64,000 bases of DNA from Antedon bifida (taxonomy: Eukaryota > Echinodermata > Crinoidea > Comatulida > Antedonidae). The DNA is taken from positions 8,172,001 to 8,236,000 of the forward strand of contig OY727099.1 in NCBI GenBank assembly GCA_963402885.1, written 5' to 3'. The translations under genes were made by a program, and so were the position numbers. The notes below the pieces were generated by a model. The model ran no database searches. It saw nothing but the letters and a program-made list of their open reading frames with translations, and was not told the origin of the DNA. Positions within the stretch are counted from its first letter, which is position 1, and each line of letters starts with the position of its first letter. Shown in pieces: positions 11,501 through 21,786 of this stretch.

Positions 11501-14500
11501 TGATACCATACTCTACAGTATATATTCACCAAACCAACACATAAAATGTATTGTTATAGCAATCAAACATTTGCCTTCAATATATATTTTTGTTTTCAAT
11601 CAGGTTTGGTGGGCTGGATCTGATTTAGGATGGGTTGTAGGTCACTCGTACATCTGCTACGCTCCATTACTAAACGGCAATACTACAATTGTGTACGAAG
11701 GTAAACCAGTTGGGACGCCAGATCCAGGCAGCTTCTTCCGAGTGCTTCATGATCATGACGTGGCAGCCATGTTTACTGCTCCGACAGCTCTTAGAGCCAT
11801 TATTAAAGAAGACAGCAATGGTACCTATGCTGATAAATACAAATTTGAAAAGTAAGTGCACTGTTGTTTTCTTTCATATACTAGAGTAAAGGGTCTTTCA
11901 CACCTGCTCCGACACGGTACCAGTCCGGTGGTGGCAAATCAAATTGAACGTCAATGTTTCGTTTTCACAATGCTCCACACGGCTATGTGCCAATTGATAT
12001 GCACATAGCCACAGGAAAAGGGAACATTGACGTTCAATTTGATTTGCCGGCGCCGGAATGGAACCATGCTGGAACAGGTGTGAAAGACCCTTAAATAATT
12101 TATACATATTCATTATCATCAGTAATACATTGCTATACATTATTATCATTATCACAAGCAGCACAGCATCACTAATATCAACCAATCAAAACCATGGTAC
12201 TATTTATTAATTTAGGTGCAAAGAAATAAAGTATTATTTAATTATTTTATTTTTTATATATACACTTGCACTGATGAAGGGCTAGTGTTGCCTGAAAGCT
12301 CTGCTAATTTTTCTGACTTTATGATTTTGTTTTTTTTTTTTTTGTATCTCCATTGAGATCCAGCCACTGATACCTACAGCATTGTCATTTTTCAGTAATT
12401 TGCCTTTGGAATTATTATATATCTGTCTTTTTTTATACTTTAGTTTTCGTTACTTGTTTGTTGCTGGCGAACATCTGGATCTTGATTGTTATAATTGGTG
12501 TCAGAAACATTTCAGATCTCCTGTATTGGACAATTGGTGGCAGACGGGTAAGAGATAATGGTGGTACAGTACTTGTATGTGGTGATATTGTAAATATTTC
12601 ATTGTAGGCCTACTGTACTGTATACAAGGCCGTAATGAGAGGTTAAAAACAGATGAGGCAAAGATGCTTTAAATATAATTATTAATATAAAATATGATGA
12701 TTTGTGCTGGAGGATTGGGTGGGTAGTGAAAATTGACAATTTCAGACGAAGTGAGTGCCTCGTCTGCCTCATGCTGGTTATGGCCTATTCTAATTAGAAA
12801 TCTGTAAAGCTTTGTCTACACTATCAAACTAGTTTGATAAACTAAAAAGGTAGTGATATGCCCAAATATGATAGTGATATGCCCAAATATGGTAGTGATA
12901 TGACATCATCATGTTTATATATGGGCACATCACATTTGTTTGTCACATAAAGTTTGATAGTGTAGACAGAGCTTAAAACTGCACATAGATTTTGAAAACA
13001 ATTTTTATATTAATTGTGTATCACAGGTTAGACTTAACTGTTTGTAATCTTATCTTGTAGAAACAAGTTGGGCTATAACAGCACATCATGTAGGTCTTAG
13101 GAATGACCTTTCACCCCCTGCCGGCACCACTGGGAAACCTGTTCCTGGCTGGAATGGTAAGATGAAACTGTTGTACTGATTTCAAACCTAAAACAGTAAT
13201 CCATTTTAGAAGTTCACATAGCCAACGCTTCGATCTGCGATTAGGTTTTTCAAGAATGTTCCTTGTCCTATAACATGGAGAGATAATTATGATGGAATCT
13301 CTTAAGCTCTATCTACACTATCTAACTTTATGTGACGAAAAACTGTGATGTGCCCATATATAGACATGATGATGTCATATCACTACCATATTTGGGCATA
13401 TCACTACCATATTTGAGCACATCACACTTGTTTAGTTTGATAGTGTAGTCTTTACATTGTTAATCAGCGCTGGCTGCACTGTTGATGAAATATTCTTACA
13501 TTGTTGTGTTTTGTCTTTCAGTAAAAGTATTGGGAAATAATGGTGAGGAGTTGGAACCAGATGAGCTTGGTACTATAGCAGTCAAGTAAGATTCTTTATT
13601 CCATTTTCTTTGGGTTTTTTAACATCTCCATGCCCATAAATGTTTTCTTTTTTATAATTACATGCTATGTAAATAACAGTTCCTACATTCTTTGTTTTTT
13701 TTCCAAATAATTTAGACTGCCTCTTCCACCAGGAGCATTTTCTACTCTATGGGAAGCAGATGATAGATTTAAAGAAGTATACTTCACTAAATTTCCTGTG
13801 AGTTAATACAGTATATACCATATGTCCTCGGGTATAATCCCACTTTGGGTCTAATCCCACCCCTACTTTATGTCTGATTTCACAAGAAGGCATATACCTG
13901 GGTATAGTTTCCGTATTGACTTTTGGCCCCTTTCTAGCCTGTTTAAATGCTTACCAATAATATTTTTTCTTGAACCAGGATTTTCCCGGGTATATATATC
14001 ATGTTCTAAGCGGGTGGGATTATACCAGAGGATCTATGGTATATTAATATGTATTTTCAAACATTTTTACTAGGGATGTTTACAATTACATTAAAAAAAA
14101 TCATTATTTTGTAGAATCATCATGGAGTTTTTTTGGATTAGGTAGATCTTTATCAAGGTACACACTGCCCACGTAATTCAACAAAATTCAAGTAATGCAT
14201 TAATATTCATTTATTAATTTGTATAGGGATATTACAACACCATGGATGCAGGCAGCTACGACACTGAGGGATACATCCACGTTAAAGCTCGTGCTGATGA
14301 CGTCATTAATGTAGCTGGACACAGAATAGCGTCTTCTGCTATTGAGGAGGTAAAATAAATATTTATATTTATTTTTCCCATACATAGTTGTTGGATATCT
14401 CCTAGTATGGCCACTGCGTACATATTCTGGTATGGGTCTGTAGGGACTGTATAGCCAAACGATGCTGTATTTATTAATAATTTCATCATTTTATATAATT

Positions 14501-15546
14501 TGGTTTTTTTTAGGCAATTATGTTACAAGGCGATGTAGTAGAGTGTGCAGCTATTGGTTTAAAAGATGCCTTGAAGGGACATGTTCCAGTTGGACTATGT
14601 ATACTTAAAAAAGGTAGGTGCAATTCTCTGTTAGTAGAGTCATATGGCTATACATCCACGTCTGTACAAGTCTTGTGGAAGTGTGGTCCCAGGAAAAGAC
14701 AAGCCTTGTCAACAGAGGTTAACATCAGTCAGGAACCCCCCCCCCCCCCTACCCCCACTCAATGATAACTCATGTCATGAGGCTAGTTAAAGATTGACAA
14801 CACTCAACCCATTCAACCCACACGATTCTATGAAAAGTTAGTTTGCAAGTTAATATACGAGTAATGAATACTAGTAACCAATCAAAATGCGAGAATACAA
14901 GTGTGTTATAACAATAAATATACTTTGTTTTCTTAGATGTTGACAAATCTGATGAACAAATAACCGCAGAAATTATCAAGGCCGTACGAAACGCAATCGG
15001 ACCTGTAGCAGCATTTAAAAAGGCTGTTATCGTGAGCAAGTTACCAAAGACGAGGGCAGGGAAGATATCAAGGCAGACTGTAGCTGCTATGGCTAATGGC
15101 GAACCATTTATAGTAAGTTAAGGGTCTTTCACACCTGTTCCGGCACGGTTCCAGTCCAGCTCTGACAAATCCAATAGAATGTCAATGTTTCATTTTCACG
15201 CGGCTATGCCCATATTGATTGGCACATAGCCATGTGGAGCATCGTGGAATAGAAACAGACCGGAACTGTGTCTGAACATGTGTGAAAGATTTGACTCTAC
15301 TAGATATTTGTTTGATTTTTCAAAGTATTTTTTACTATCTTTTGTTTATTTTTAATAGAGATTATTTGATTTTATTTATTTTAATTTACAAGTTCTATTA
15401 CCTGCAGCATACAATTAATATTTTCTCACTGTGGATCTTAAAGTGAGTTTTAAAACACAACTTTCTTTCAGATCCCCGTCACAACAGAAGACGTAACTGC
15501 CTATGCTGATGTTAAAACTGCCCTAGAAACAGAAGGCCTGTTATAA
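8591..15546 (+). CDS. ACSS3: ACSS3, mitochondrial short-chain acyl-CoA synthetase (proximal isoform)
   Basis: Complete gene, fifteen coding exons: 8591-8901, 9392-9536, 9846-10034, 10156-10287, 10655-10798, 11236-11316, 11604-11851, 12444-12547, 13061-13156, 13522-13585, 13716-13797, 14227-14349, 14514-14613, 14937-15112, 15472-15546. All joins are GT/AG and in phase: 2070 nt, 689 residues (human ACSS3 is 686). It ligates propionate/acetate to CoA via an acyl-adenylate. The first 60 residues are Arg/Ser-rich with few acids, as in a mitochondrial presequence. Motifs: [10 protein letters not shown] (about 298-307, ATP-binding P-loop), [28 protein letters not shown] at the exon 8/9 join, GYYNTMDAG and KTRAGKISR, with the expected adenylation Lys near 649. 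The residue after the P-loop Lys is Ala where ACSS3 usually has Gly. Introns carry a SINE, MITEs and a retroelement tail. A duplicated terminal exon follows at 16504. Confidence 0.96.
8946..9174. mobile_element. Inverted-repeat element, family I (ACSS3 intron 1)
   Basis: About 229 bp between TTCTATCGGCACAGTTG and CAACTGTGCCAATAGAA. Diverged internal copies of the same motif occur (TTTCTATCCGCATG; GGCTATCGGCATAGTT). No open frame. Found once in this window. Confidence 0.55.
9590..9690. mobile_element. Family F element fragment (ACSS3 intron 2)
   Basis: Starts AGTGGCGTAAC and continues through CTCACTGGCTAAACCCATGG and GGCCCC, matching the left part of the element at 48774-48963. The right terminus is not visible here. 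Confidence 0.5.
10393..10582 (+). mobile_element. tRNA-derived SINE (ACSS3 intron 4)
   Basis: Has a Pol III type 2 promoter layout: a box A-like TGGCTTGGTGG at 10402-10412 and a box B-like TGTTCAAGTCC at 10446-10456, with tRNA-like sequence between. A tRNA-unrelated body follows (CAAAGACTTGTAATAAGAC to CAGGATTGCCACC). It does not fold as an intact tRNA gene, which points to a SINE. Exact ends are uncertain. Confidence 0.6.
11888..12094. mobile_element. Family H MITE, copy 1 (ACSS3 intron 7)
   Basis: About 207 bp, almost fully palindromic. Termini are AAGGGTCTTTCACACCTG and CAGGTGTGAAAGACCCTT. Internal inverted pairs include GCAAATCAAATTGAACGTCA with TGACGTTCAATTTGATTTGC, and GGCTATGTGCC with GCACATAGCC. 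A second copy lies in intron 14. Confidence 0.8.
12241..12420 (+). mobile_element. Retroelement 3' tail with hammerhead-like motif (ACSS3 intron 7)
   Basis: Contains CTGATGA (12271-12277), a short stem-loop, GAAA (12294-12297), then AGC-TCT-GCT and A. This is the order of hammerhead ribozyme core elements. A T run follows, then a tail (CCATTGAGATCCAGCCACTG) resembling retroelement 3' ends seen in other invertebrates. Stem I does not pair convincingly, so this copy is probably inactive. The Penelope-like origin is inferred. Confidence 0.4.
12806..12975. mobile_element. Family A MITE, copy 5 (ACSS3 intron 8)
   Basis: Full-length copy: AAAGCTTTGTCTACACTATC to GATAGTGTAGACAGAGCTT. The internal GGTAGTGATATGCCCAAATA motif is reiterated. 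Confidence 0.8.
13302..13449. mobile_element. Family A MITE, copy 6 (ACSS3 intron 9)
   Basis: Inverted relative to copy 5: it starts TTAAGCTCTATCTACACTAT with GTGACGAAAAACTGTGATG and ends AGTTTGATAGTGTAGTC. The last bases of the right terminus are altered. Confidence 0.75.
15119..15292. mobile_element. Family H MITE, copy 2 (ACSS3 intron 14)
   Basis: Begins TTAAGGGTCTTTCACACCTG and ends ATGTGTGAAAGATTT, with GCACATAGCC core pairs. The left terminus starts about six bases after the exon 14 splice donor (15113), so the element abuts the donor consensus. Confidence 0.75.
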
Positions 15547-16503
15547 AGCTAATAAACTAAACTAAAAAAGCTAAATATTGTAATCAGATCTATGTGACCA
15601 TGCTAAACTGACAAGCCTGTAGCCAAGATTTGTACATGAGGTTTTTTTTCCACAAAGGATACCTTTTTCCACAATCATAAGCTAGGCACATCTAAGCATA
15701 CTTATCATCACTTTTGCTACTGGTATCTAGTTTTAAAAGAACACCTCATGAAATGGGTTCATTTGAATAAGTTCACCCCCTTCTTCACTAAATCATCATC
15801 ATCATCATTATCAGCAGATGAGATGCATTTACAAAATATAAGAAAGACAGAACCTTTTCAGTTTTCACTACCCACCCGAATTCCCCATCAGATTTTACTA
15901 TAATAATTATATTTTCCTCGTCTGTTTTTAACCTCTTGCTATGGCCTTGAAAGCAGCTATATGACGTCTTATACAATATTAGGAATAATTGTATATGAAA
16001 GCATCATCAAATTCAATTAATAAAAGATAGATTTATCACTTTCAGAAGATTTTCAATACTTAATATAATATCACATTAATAATAGTTTCAAATTTTAAAG
16101 AGATTGAATGTCACTTTCTTGGCCATCTACTTCAGATACATCTACATTAAATATTTCTTTATAGTATCAGTATTGTTCTATTTTTAGCAGGTATTGTTTC
16201 TTTACTGTCATATACCAGACTATGATAACTATTTGGTTCCAATATAATTGATTCTAAATTTAGAATTTGTGTTTCTCTTTAACCAATTGCAATGTATTTA
16301 ATACATAACGATAAAATAATCTCATTTTAAAAATCAATTTATTTGCTAATAATATATCATATTCCTCTCAATATCATTAAGAAGTAATATACAAAGACAC
16401 AATGTTTCAACAAAATGATTACAATTTGTTTGTTCATATATTTTTCAACATCTAGCTCATTTGTTTGTGTCATTCATTTTAAAGCATCATTTTCATCTTC
16501 TAG
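15547..16503. other. ACSS3 proximal 3' UTR / intron to distal terminal exon
   Basis: In the proximal isoform this is 3' UTR; a usable AATAAA lies at 16019-16024 (one at 15551 is too close to the stop). In the distal isoform the same sequence is intron, ending in a good acceptor (CATCTTCTAG, 16494-16503). AT-rich; no other feature recognised. Confidence 0.55.
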
Positions 16504-16569
16504 ATACCACCTACTATAGAGGATCCTACAGCCTATGATGAGGTTAAGGCTGCTTTGGACAAAGTATGA
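16504..16569 (+). CDS. ACSS3: Alternative (duplicated) terminal coding exon of ACSS3
   Basis: Sixty-six bases after a pyrimidine-rich acceptor, encoding 21 residues and a TGA stop in the same phase (0) as the proximal last exon at 15472. Both exons share the pattern I-P-x-T-x-E-D-x-T-A-Y, then V-K-x-A-L, about 12 identical of 21 positions, so they look like an ancient tandem exon duplication. Splicing exon 14 (ending 15112) to this exon gives 686 residues, the length of human ACSS3. As I recall it, the human C-terminus (TSTIEDPS...) is slightly closer to this distal exon (PTIEDPTAY) than to the proximal one. The open frame, acceptor and nearby polyadenylation signals support a real alternative last exon; use in transcripts is inferred. 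Confidence 0.75.
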   Translation: MPPTIEDPTAYDEVKAALDKV

Positions 16570-16584
16570 ATAACAACATTTAGT

Positions 16585-17136
16585 TATCATCACCACACCA
16601 TCAGAGACCATGCTACCATTTGGTACATTTCATCATTATGTCTATATTGAAGTGAAGCCATGACCATCGGTTTGTTTACCATCACCATAGCAATCGCCAT
16701 CAGAGATCATGCTACCATTCGGTACATTTCATCATTATGTCTATATTGAAGTGAAGCCATGACCATCGGTTTGTTTACCATCACCATAGCAATCGCCATC
16801 AGAGATCATGCTACCATTCGGTAAATTTTAACATTAGGTCCATTTCAACATTAGGTCTATTGAAGTGAAGCCATGACCATCGGTTTGTTTACCATCACCA
16901 TAGCAATCGCCATCAGAGATCATGCAACCATTCGGTACATTTCACCATTAGGTCTATATTGAAGTGAAGCCATCACCATCGGTTTGTTTACCATCACCAT
17001 AGCAATCTCCATCAGAGATCATGCTACCATTCGGTACATTTCACCATTAGATCTATATTGAAGTGAAGCCATCACCATCGGTTTGTTTACCATCACCATA
17101 GCAATCTCCATCAGAGATCATTGTACCATCGGGTAT
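16585..17136 (+). repeat. 99-bp minisatellite in distal ACSS3 3' UTR
   Basis: About 5.5 tandem copies of a 99-bp unit; the repeat ACCATCGGTTTGTTTACC ends at 16680, 16779, 16893, 16992 and 17091. Copy three is 114 bp because of an internal duplication around CATTAGGTC. Copies differ at only a few positions, and the last two share their own variants, which suggests recent homogenisation. It starts about 15 bases after the distal stop codon. Confidence 0.85.
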
Positions 17137-17230
17137 GTAACACCATTGAGTATTATTCACCATTGTCTTTCACTGTATTATGAAAACTACTATAAAAAAA
17201 CAAATATTTTAATATCAAATGTACGCCTTA

Positions 17231-17236
17231 AATAAA
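17231..17236 (+). promoter_or_regulatory. Candidate polyadenylation signal, distal ACSS3 isoform
   Basis: AATAAA followed by GCTGTGTTCTCATTAGTGT and a second AATAAA about 20 bases on. It sits after the minisatellite, consistent with a distal 3' UTR of about 0.7 kb. Confidence 0.45.
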
Positions 17237-17821
17237 GCTGTGTTCTCATTAGTGTAATAAACCTAAAGATATATTGTATAGATCTTTATTTTTTATTATG
17301 TTGGAGGATAAAACATCTTTAATAAACGCCATTACTCTCTCTGGATCCGTCTATGTGCTTAGTATTTAATTTATAGTAGAGGAGATGGACAACTAAATGG
17401 ATCTCTGTTAAAATTTGAACTTTTTTACCTTTATAAATAAAAAAGCACCAATCCCCCCCCCCCCACCCAATAATAAATAAATAAAAAATGACTGTACATA
17501 ATAATACTATATTTACAATATAAAAATCCATTTAAATGTCTGTAATATTGTAATGTTTTTGATACGAAATCTCATAATTTTATACTATACAACTAGTCTT
17601 CCAGTATAGGAGATATGCTTCAATTAAATGTGCATATTCATTTTGATTGGTATTTTTATACACTTTCCTTGATATATATTATAAATTTTATTAATTGTTG
17701 CTAAAAATAAACTAATCGATTATCTTCCTGATATTATATTGGTTGAAATCAATTGTAATTGTAGTTTGTTTGAACTGTTATGATGAAAAATAGCCAAAAT
17801 ATTCACTTTCTAAGTCAATAG
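17237..17821. other. Gene-free spacer
   Basis: AT-rich sequence between ACSS3 and the hairpin array. Contains a C run (about 17453-17464). No coding or transposon signal recognised. Confidence 0.5.
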
Positions 17822-20800
17822 TGCAGGGATTATTTCAAAAAATGGCCAAATTTCGACCCTATTATTTTTTACATAACTGGTTACTATATCATAAATTGGG
17901 ATGCGCAGATGCACATAATTTGGTCTGCGCATAATATTACCTCAAAACATACTTTAAGAACTTCATATTTTGGCCAATTAAATTTTACAGGTTTTTTATA
18001 ATGACCAAATTTCGACCTTCTTAATTTTCTACAAAACTGGTTACTATGAAGTTGATTATAACGAAATATATGCGCATATATGGCAATATTATTGCATAAC
18101 AATTGAAATTTTAAAAGTCGGTATTTTGGCCATTTTTCGAAAATTTCCCTGTACAGGGATTTTTCAGAAAATGGCCAAATTTCGACCTTTTTATTTTTCG
18201 ATAAAACTGGTTACTATAGCATAATCGACATGCGCAGAGCCGATTATTCGAATCTGCGCATGTTTATTATGCTATAGTAACCTTTTATGCCAAAAAATAA
18301 AAGGGTCGAAAATTGGTCATTTTTCGAAAATTTCCCTGTACTATAGTACAGGGATTTTTCAGAAAATGGCAAAATTTCGACCTTTATATTTCTCGATTAA
18401 ACTTGTTACTATAGGATAATTGACATGCGCAGAGCCCATTATTCCACTCTGCGCATGTTTATTATGCTATAGTAACCATTTATATCAAAAAATAAAAGGG
18501 TCGAAAATTGGCTATTTTTCAAAAATTTCCCTGTACTATAGTACAGGGATTTTTCAGAAAATGGCCAAATTTCGACCTTTTTATTTTTCGATAAAACTGG
18601 TTACTATAGCATAATTGACATGCGCAGAGCCCATTATTCCACTCTGCGCATGTTTATTATGCTATAGTAACCATTTATATAAAAAAATAAAAGGGTCGAA
18701 AATTGGCTATTTTTCAAAAATTTCCCTGTACTACAGGGATTTTTCAGAAAATGGTCAAATTTCGACCTTTTTATTTTTCGATAAAACTGGTTACTATAGC
18801 ATAATTGACATGCGCAGAGCCCATTATTCCACTCTTCGCATGTTTATTATGCTATAGTAACCATTTATATCAAAAAATAAAAGGGTCGAAAATTTGCTAT
18901 TTTTCGAAAATTTCACTGTACTATAGTACAGGGATTTTTCAGAAAATGGCCAAATTTCGACCTTTTTATTTTTCAATAAAACTGGTTACTATAGCATAAT
19001 TGACATGCGCAGAGCCCATTATTCGACTCTTCGCATGTTTATTATGATATAGTAACCATTTATATAAAAAAATAAAAGGGTCGAAAATTGGCTATTTTTC
19101 GAAAATTTCCCTGTAGTATAGTACAGGGATTTTTCAGAAAATGGCCAAATTTTGACCCTTTTATTTTTCGATAAAACTGGTTACTATAGCATAATAGACA
19201 TGCGCAGAGCCCATTATTCTACTCTGCGCATGTTTATTATGCTATAGTAACCATTTATATCAAAAAATAAAAGGGTCGAAAATTGGCTATTTTTCGAAAA
19301 TTTCCCTGTACTATAGGGCAGGGATTTTTCAGAAAATGGCCAAATTTCGACCTTTTTATTTTTCGATAAAACTGGTTACTATAGCATAATTGACATGCGC
19401 AGAGCCCATTATTCGACTCTTCGCATGTTTATTATGATATAGTAACCATTTATATCAAAAAATAAAAGGGTCGAAAATTGGCTATTTTTCGAAAATTTCC
19501 CTGTACAGAGATTTTTCAGAAAATGGCCAAATTTTGACCCTTTTATTTTTCGATAAAACTGGTTACTATAGCATAATAGACATGCGCAGAGCCCATTATT
19601 CGACTCTGCGCATGTTTATTATGCTATAAGTAACCATTTATGTCTAAAAATAAAAGAGCTGGTTAATATAGCATAATTGACATGCGCAGAGCCCATTATT
19701 CGACTCTGCGCATGTTTATTATGCTATAGTAACCATTTATGTCAAAAAATAAAAGGGTCGAAAATTGGTCATTTTTCGAAAATTTCCCTGTACTGTAGTA
19801 CAGGGATTTTTCAGAAAATTGCCAAATTTCGACCCTTTTATTTTTCGATAAAACTGGTTACTATAGCATTATAGACCTGCGCAGAGCCCATTATTCGACT
19901 CTGCGCATGTTTATTATGCTATAGTAACCATTTATGTCAAAAAATAAAAGAGCTGGTTAATATAGCATAATTGACATGCGCAGAGCCCATTATTCTACTC
20001 TGCGCATGTTTATTGTGCTATAGTAACCTTTTATGTCAAAAAATAAAAGGGTTGAAAATTGGCTATTTTTAGAAAATTTCCCTGTACTATAGTACAGGGA
20101 TTTTTCAGAAAATGGCCAAATTTCGACCTTTTTATTTTTCGATAAAACTGGTTACTATAGCATAATTGACATGCGCAGAACCCGTTATTCGACTCTGCGC
20201 ATGTTTATTATGCTATAGTAACCATTTATATCAAAAAATAAAAGGGTCGAAAATTGGCTATTTTTCGAAAATTTCCCTGTACTATAGTACAGGGATTTTT
20301 CAGAAAATGGCCAAATTTCGACCCTTTTATTTTTCGATAAAACTGGTTACTATAGCATAATAGACATGCGCAGAGCCCATTATTCTACTCTGCGCATGTT
20401 TATTATGCTATAGTAACCATTTATATCAAAAAATAAAAGGGTCGAAAATTGGTCATTTTTAGAAAATTTCCCTGTACTTTAGTATAGGGATTTTTCAGAA
20501 AATGGCTAAATTTCGACCTTTTTATTTTTCGATAAAACTGGTTACTATAGCATAATTGACACGCGCAGAGCCCATTATTCGACTCTGCGCATGTTTATTA
20601 TGCTATAGTAACCATTTATATCAAAAAATAAAAGGGTCGAAAATTGGCTATTTTTCGAATATTTCCCTGTACTATAGTACAGGGATTTTTCAGAAAATGC
20701 CCAAATTTCGACCTTTTTATTTTTCGACAAAACTGGTTACTATAGCATAATCGACATCGACTCTGCGCATGTTTATTATTCTATAGTAACCATTTATGTC

Positions 20801-21786
20801 AAAAAATAAAAGAGCTGGTTAATATAGCATAATTGACATGCGCAGAGCCCGTTATTCGACTCTGCGCATGTTTATTATGCTATAGTAACCATTTATATCA
20901 AAAAATGAAAGGGTCGAAAATTGGCTATTTTTCGAAAATTTCCATGTACAGGGATTTTTCAGAAAATTGCCAAATTTCGACCCTTTTATTTTTCGATAAA
21001 ACTAGTTACTATAGCATAATAGACATGCGCATAGCCCATTATTCTACTCTGCGCATTTTTATTATGCTATAGTAACCATTTATGTCAAAAAATAAAAGAG
21101 CTGGTTAATATAGCATAATTGACATGCGCAGAGCCCGTTATTCGACTCTGCGCATGTTTATTATGCTATAGTAACCATTTATATCAAAAAATGAAAGGGT
21201 CGAAAATTGGCTATTTTTCGAAAATTTCCCTGTACAGGGATTTTTCAGAAAATTGCCAAATTTCGACCCTTTTATTTTTCGATAAAACTAGTTACTATAG
21301 CATAATAGACATGCGCATAGCCCATTATTCTACTCTGCGCATTTTTATTATGCTATAGTAACCATTTATGTCAAAAGATAAAATGGCTGGTTAATATAGC
21401 ATAATTGACATGCGCAAAGCCCATTATTCGACTCTGCGCATGTTTATTATGCTATAGTAACTAATTATATCAAAAAATAAAAGGGTCGAAAATTGGCTAT
21501 TTTTCGAAAATTTCCCTGTACTATAGTACAGGGATTTTTCAGAAAATGGCCAAATTTTGACCCTTTTATTTTTCGATAAAACTGGTTACTATAGCATAAT
21601 AGACATGCGCAGAGCCCATTATTCTACTCTGCGCATGTTTATTATGATATAGTAACCTTTTATGTCAAAAAATAAAAGGGTCGAAAATTGGTCATTTTTA
21701 GTTCCCTTTTAACTGGTTACTATGACTCTATAAGGCAATATTATTGTATAATTGAATTTTAAAAAGTCGATATTTTGCCAATTTTA
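17822..21786. repeat. Hairpin satellite: tandem array of palindromic units
   Basis: About 4 kb of tandem units, mostly 190-198 bp, each an imperfect palindrome. The left arm runs CAGGGATTTTTCAGAAAATG, CAAATTTCGACC, CTGGTTACTATAGCATAAT, CATGCGCAGAG; the right arm is its complement ending AATTTCCCTGTA. The loop is about 12 nt. Adjacent units meet at the palindrome CCCTGTACTATAGTACAGGG. Unit starts are near 18152, 18349, 18542, 18733, 18925, 19123, 19318 and 19504. From about 19.6 kb there are also 268-297-bp units containing a second central hairpin joined by AGAGCTGGTTAATATAGC. Diverged units lie at both edges. The repeated 60-80-codon open frames here (starting MTCAEP) are by-products of the repeat. 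Confidence 0.9.

Noticed and set aside
11427..11855. 142-codon frame starting upstream of ACSS3 exon 7
   Set aside because: The first 59 codons are intron read-through; the real exon starts at 11604 after a CAG acceptor.
18420..21358. Nine or so similar open frames of 64-80 codons starting MTCAEP or MTRAEP
   Set aside because: They are the same stretch of the palindromic satellite unit read in one frame; they repeat with the array, have no splice context and no known domain.
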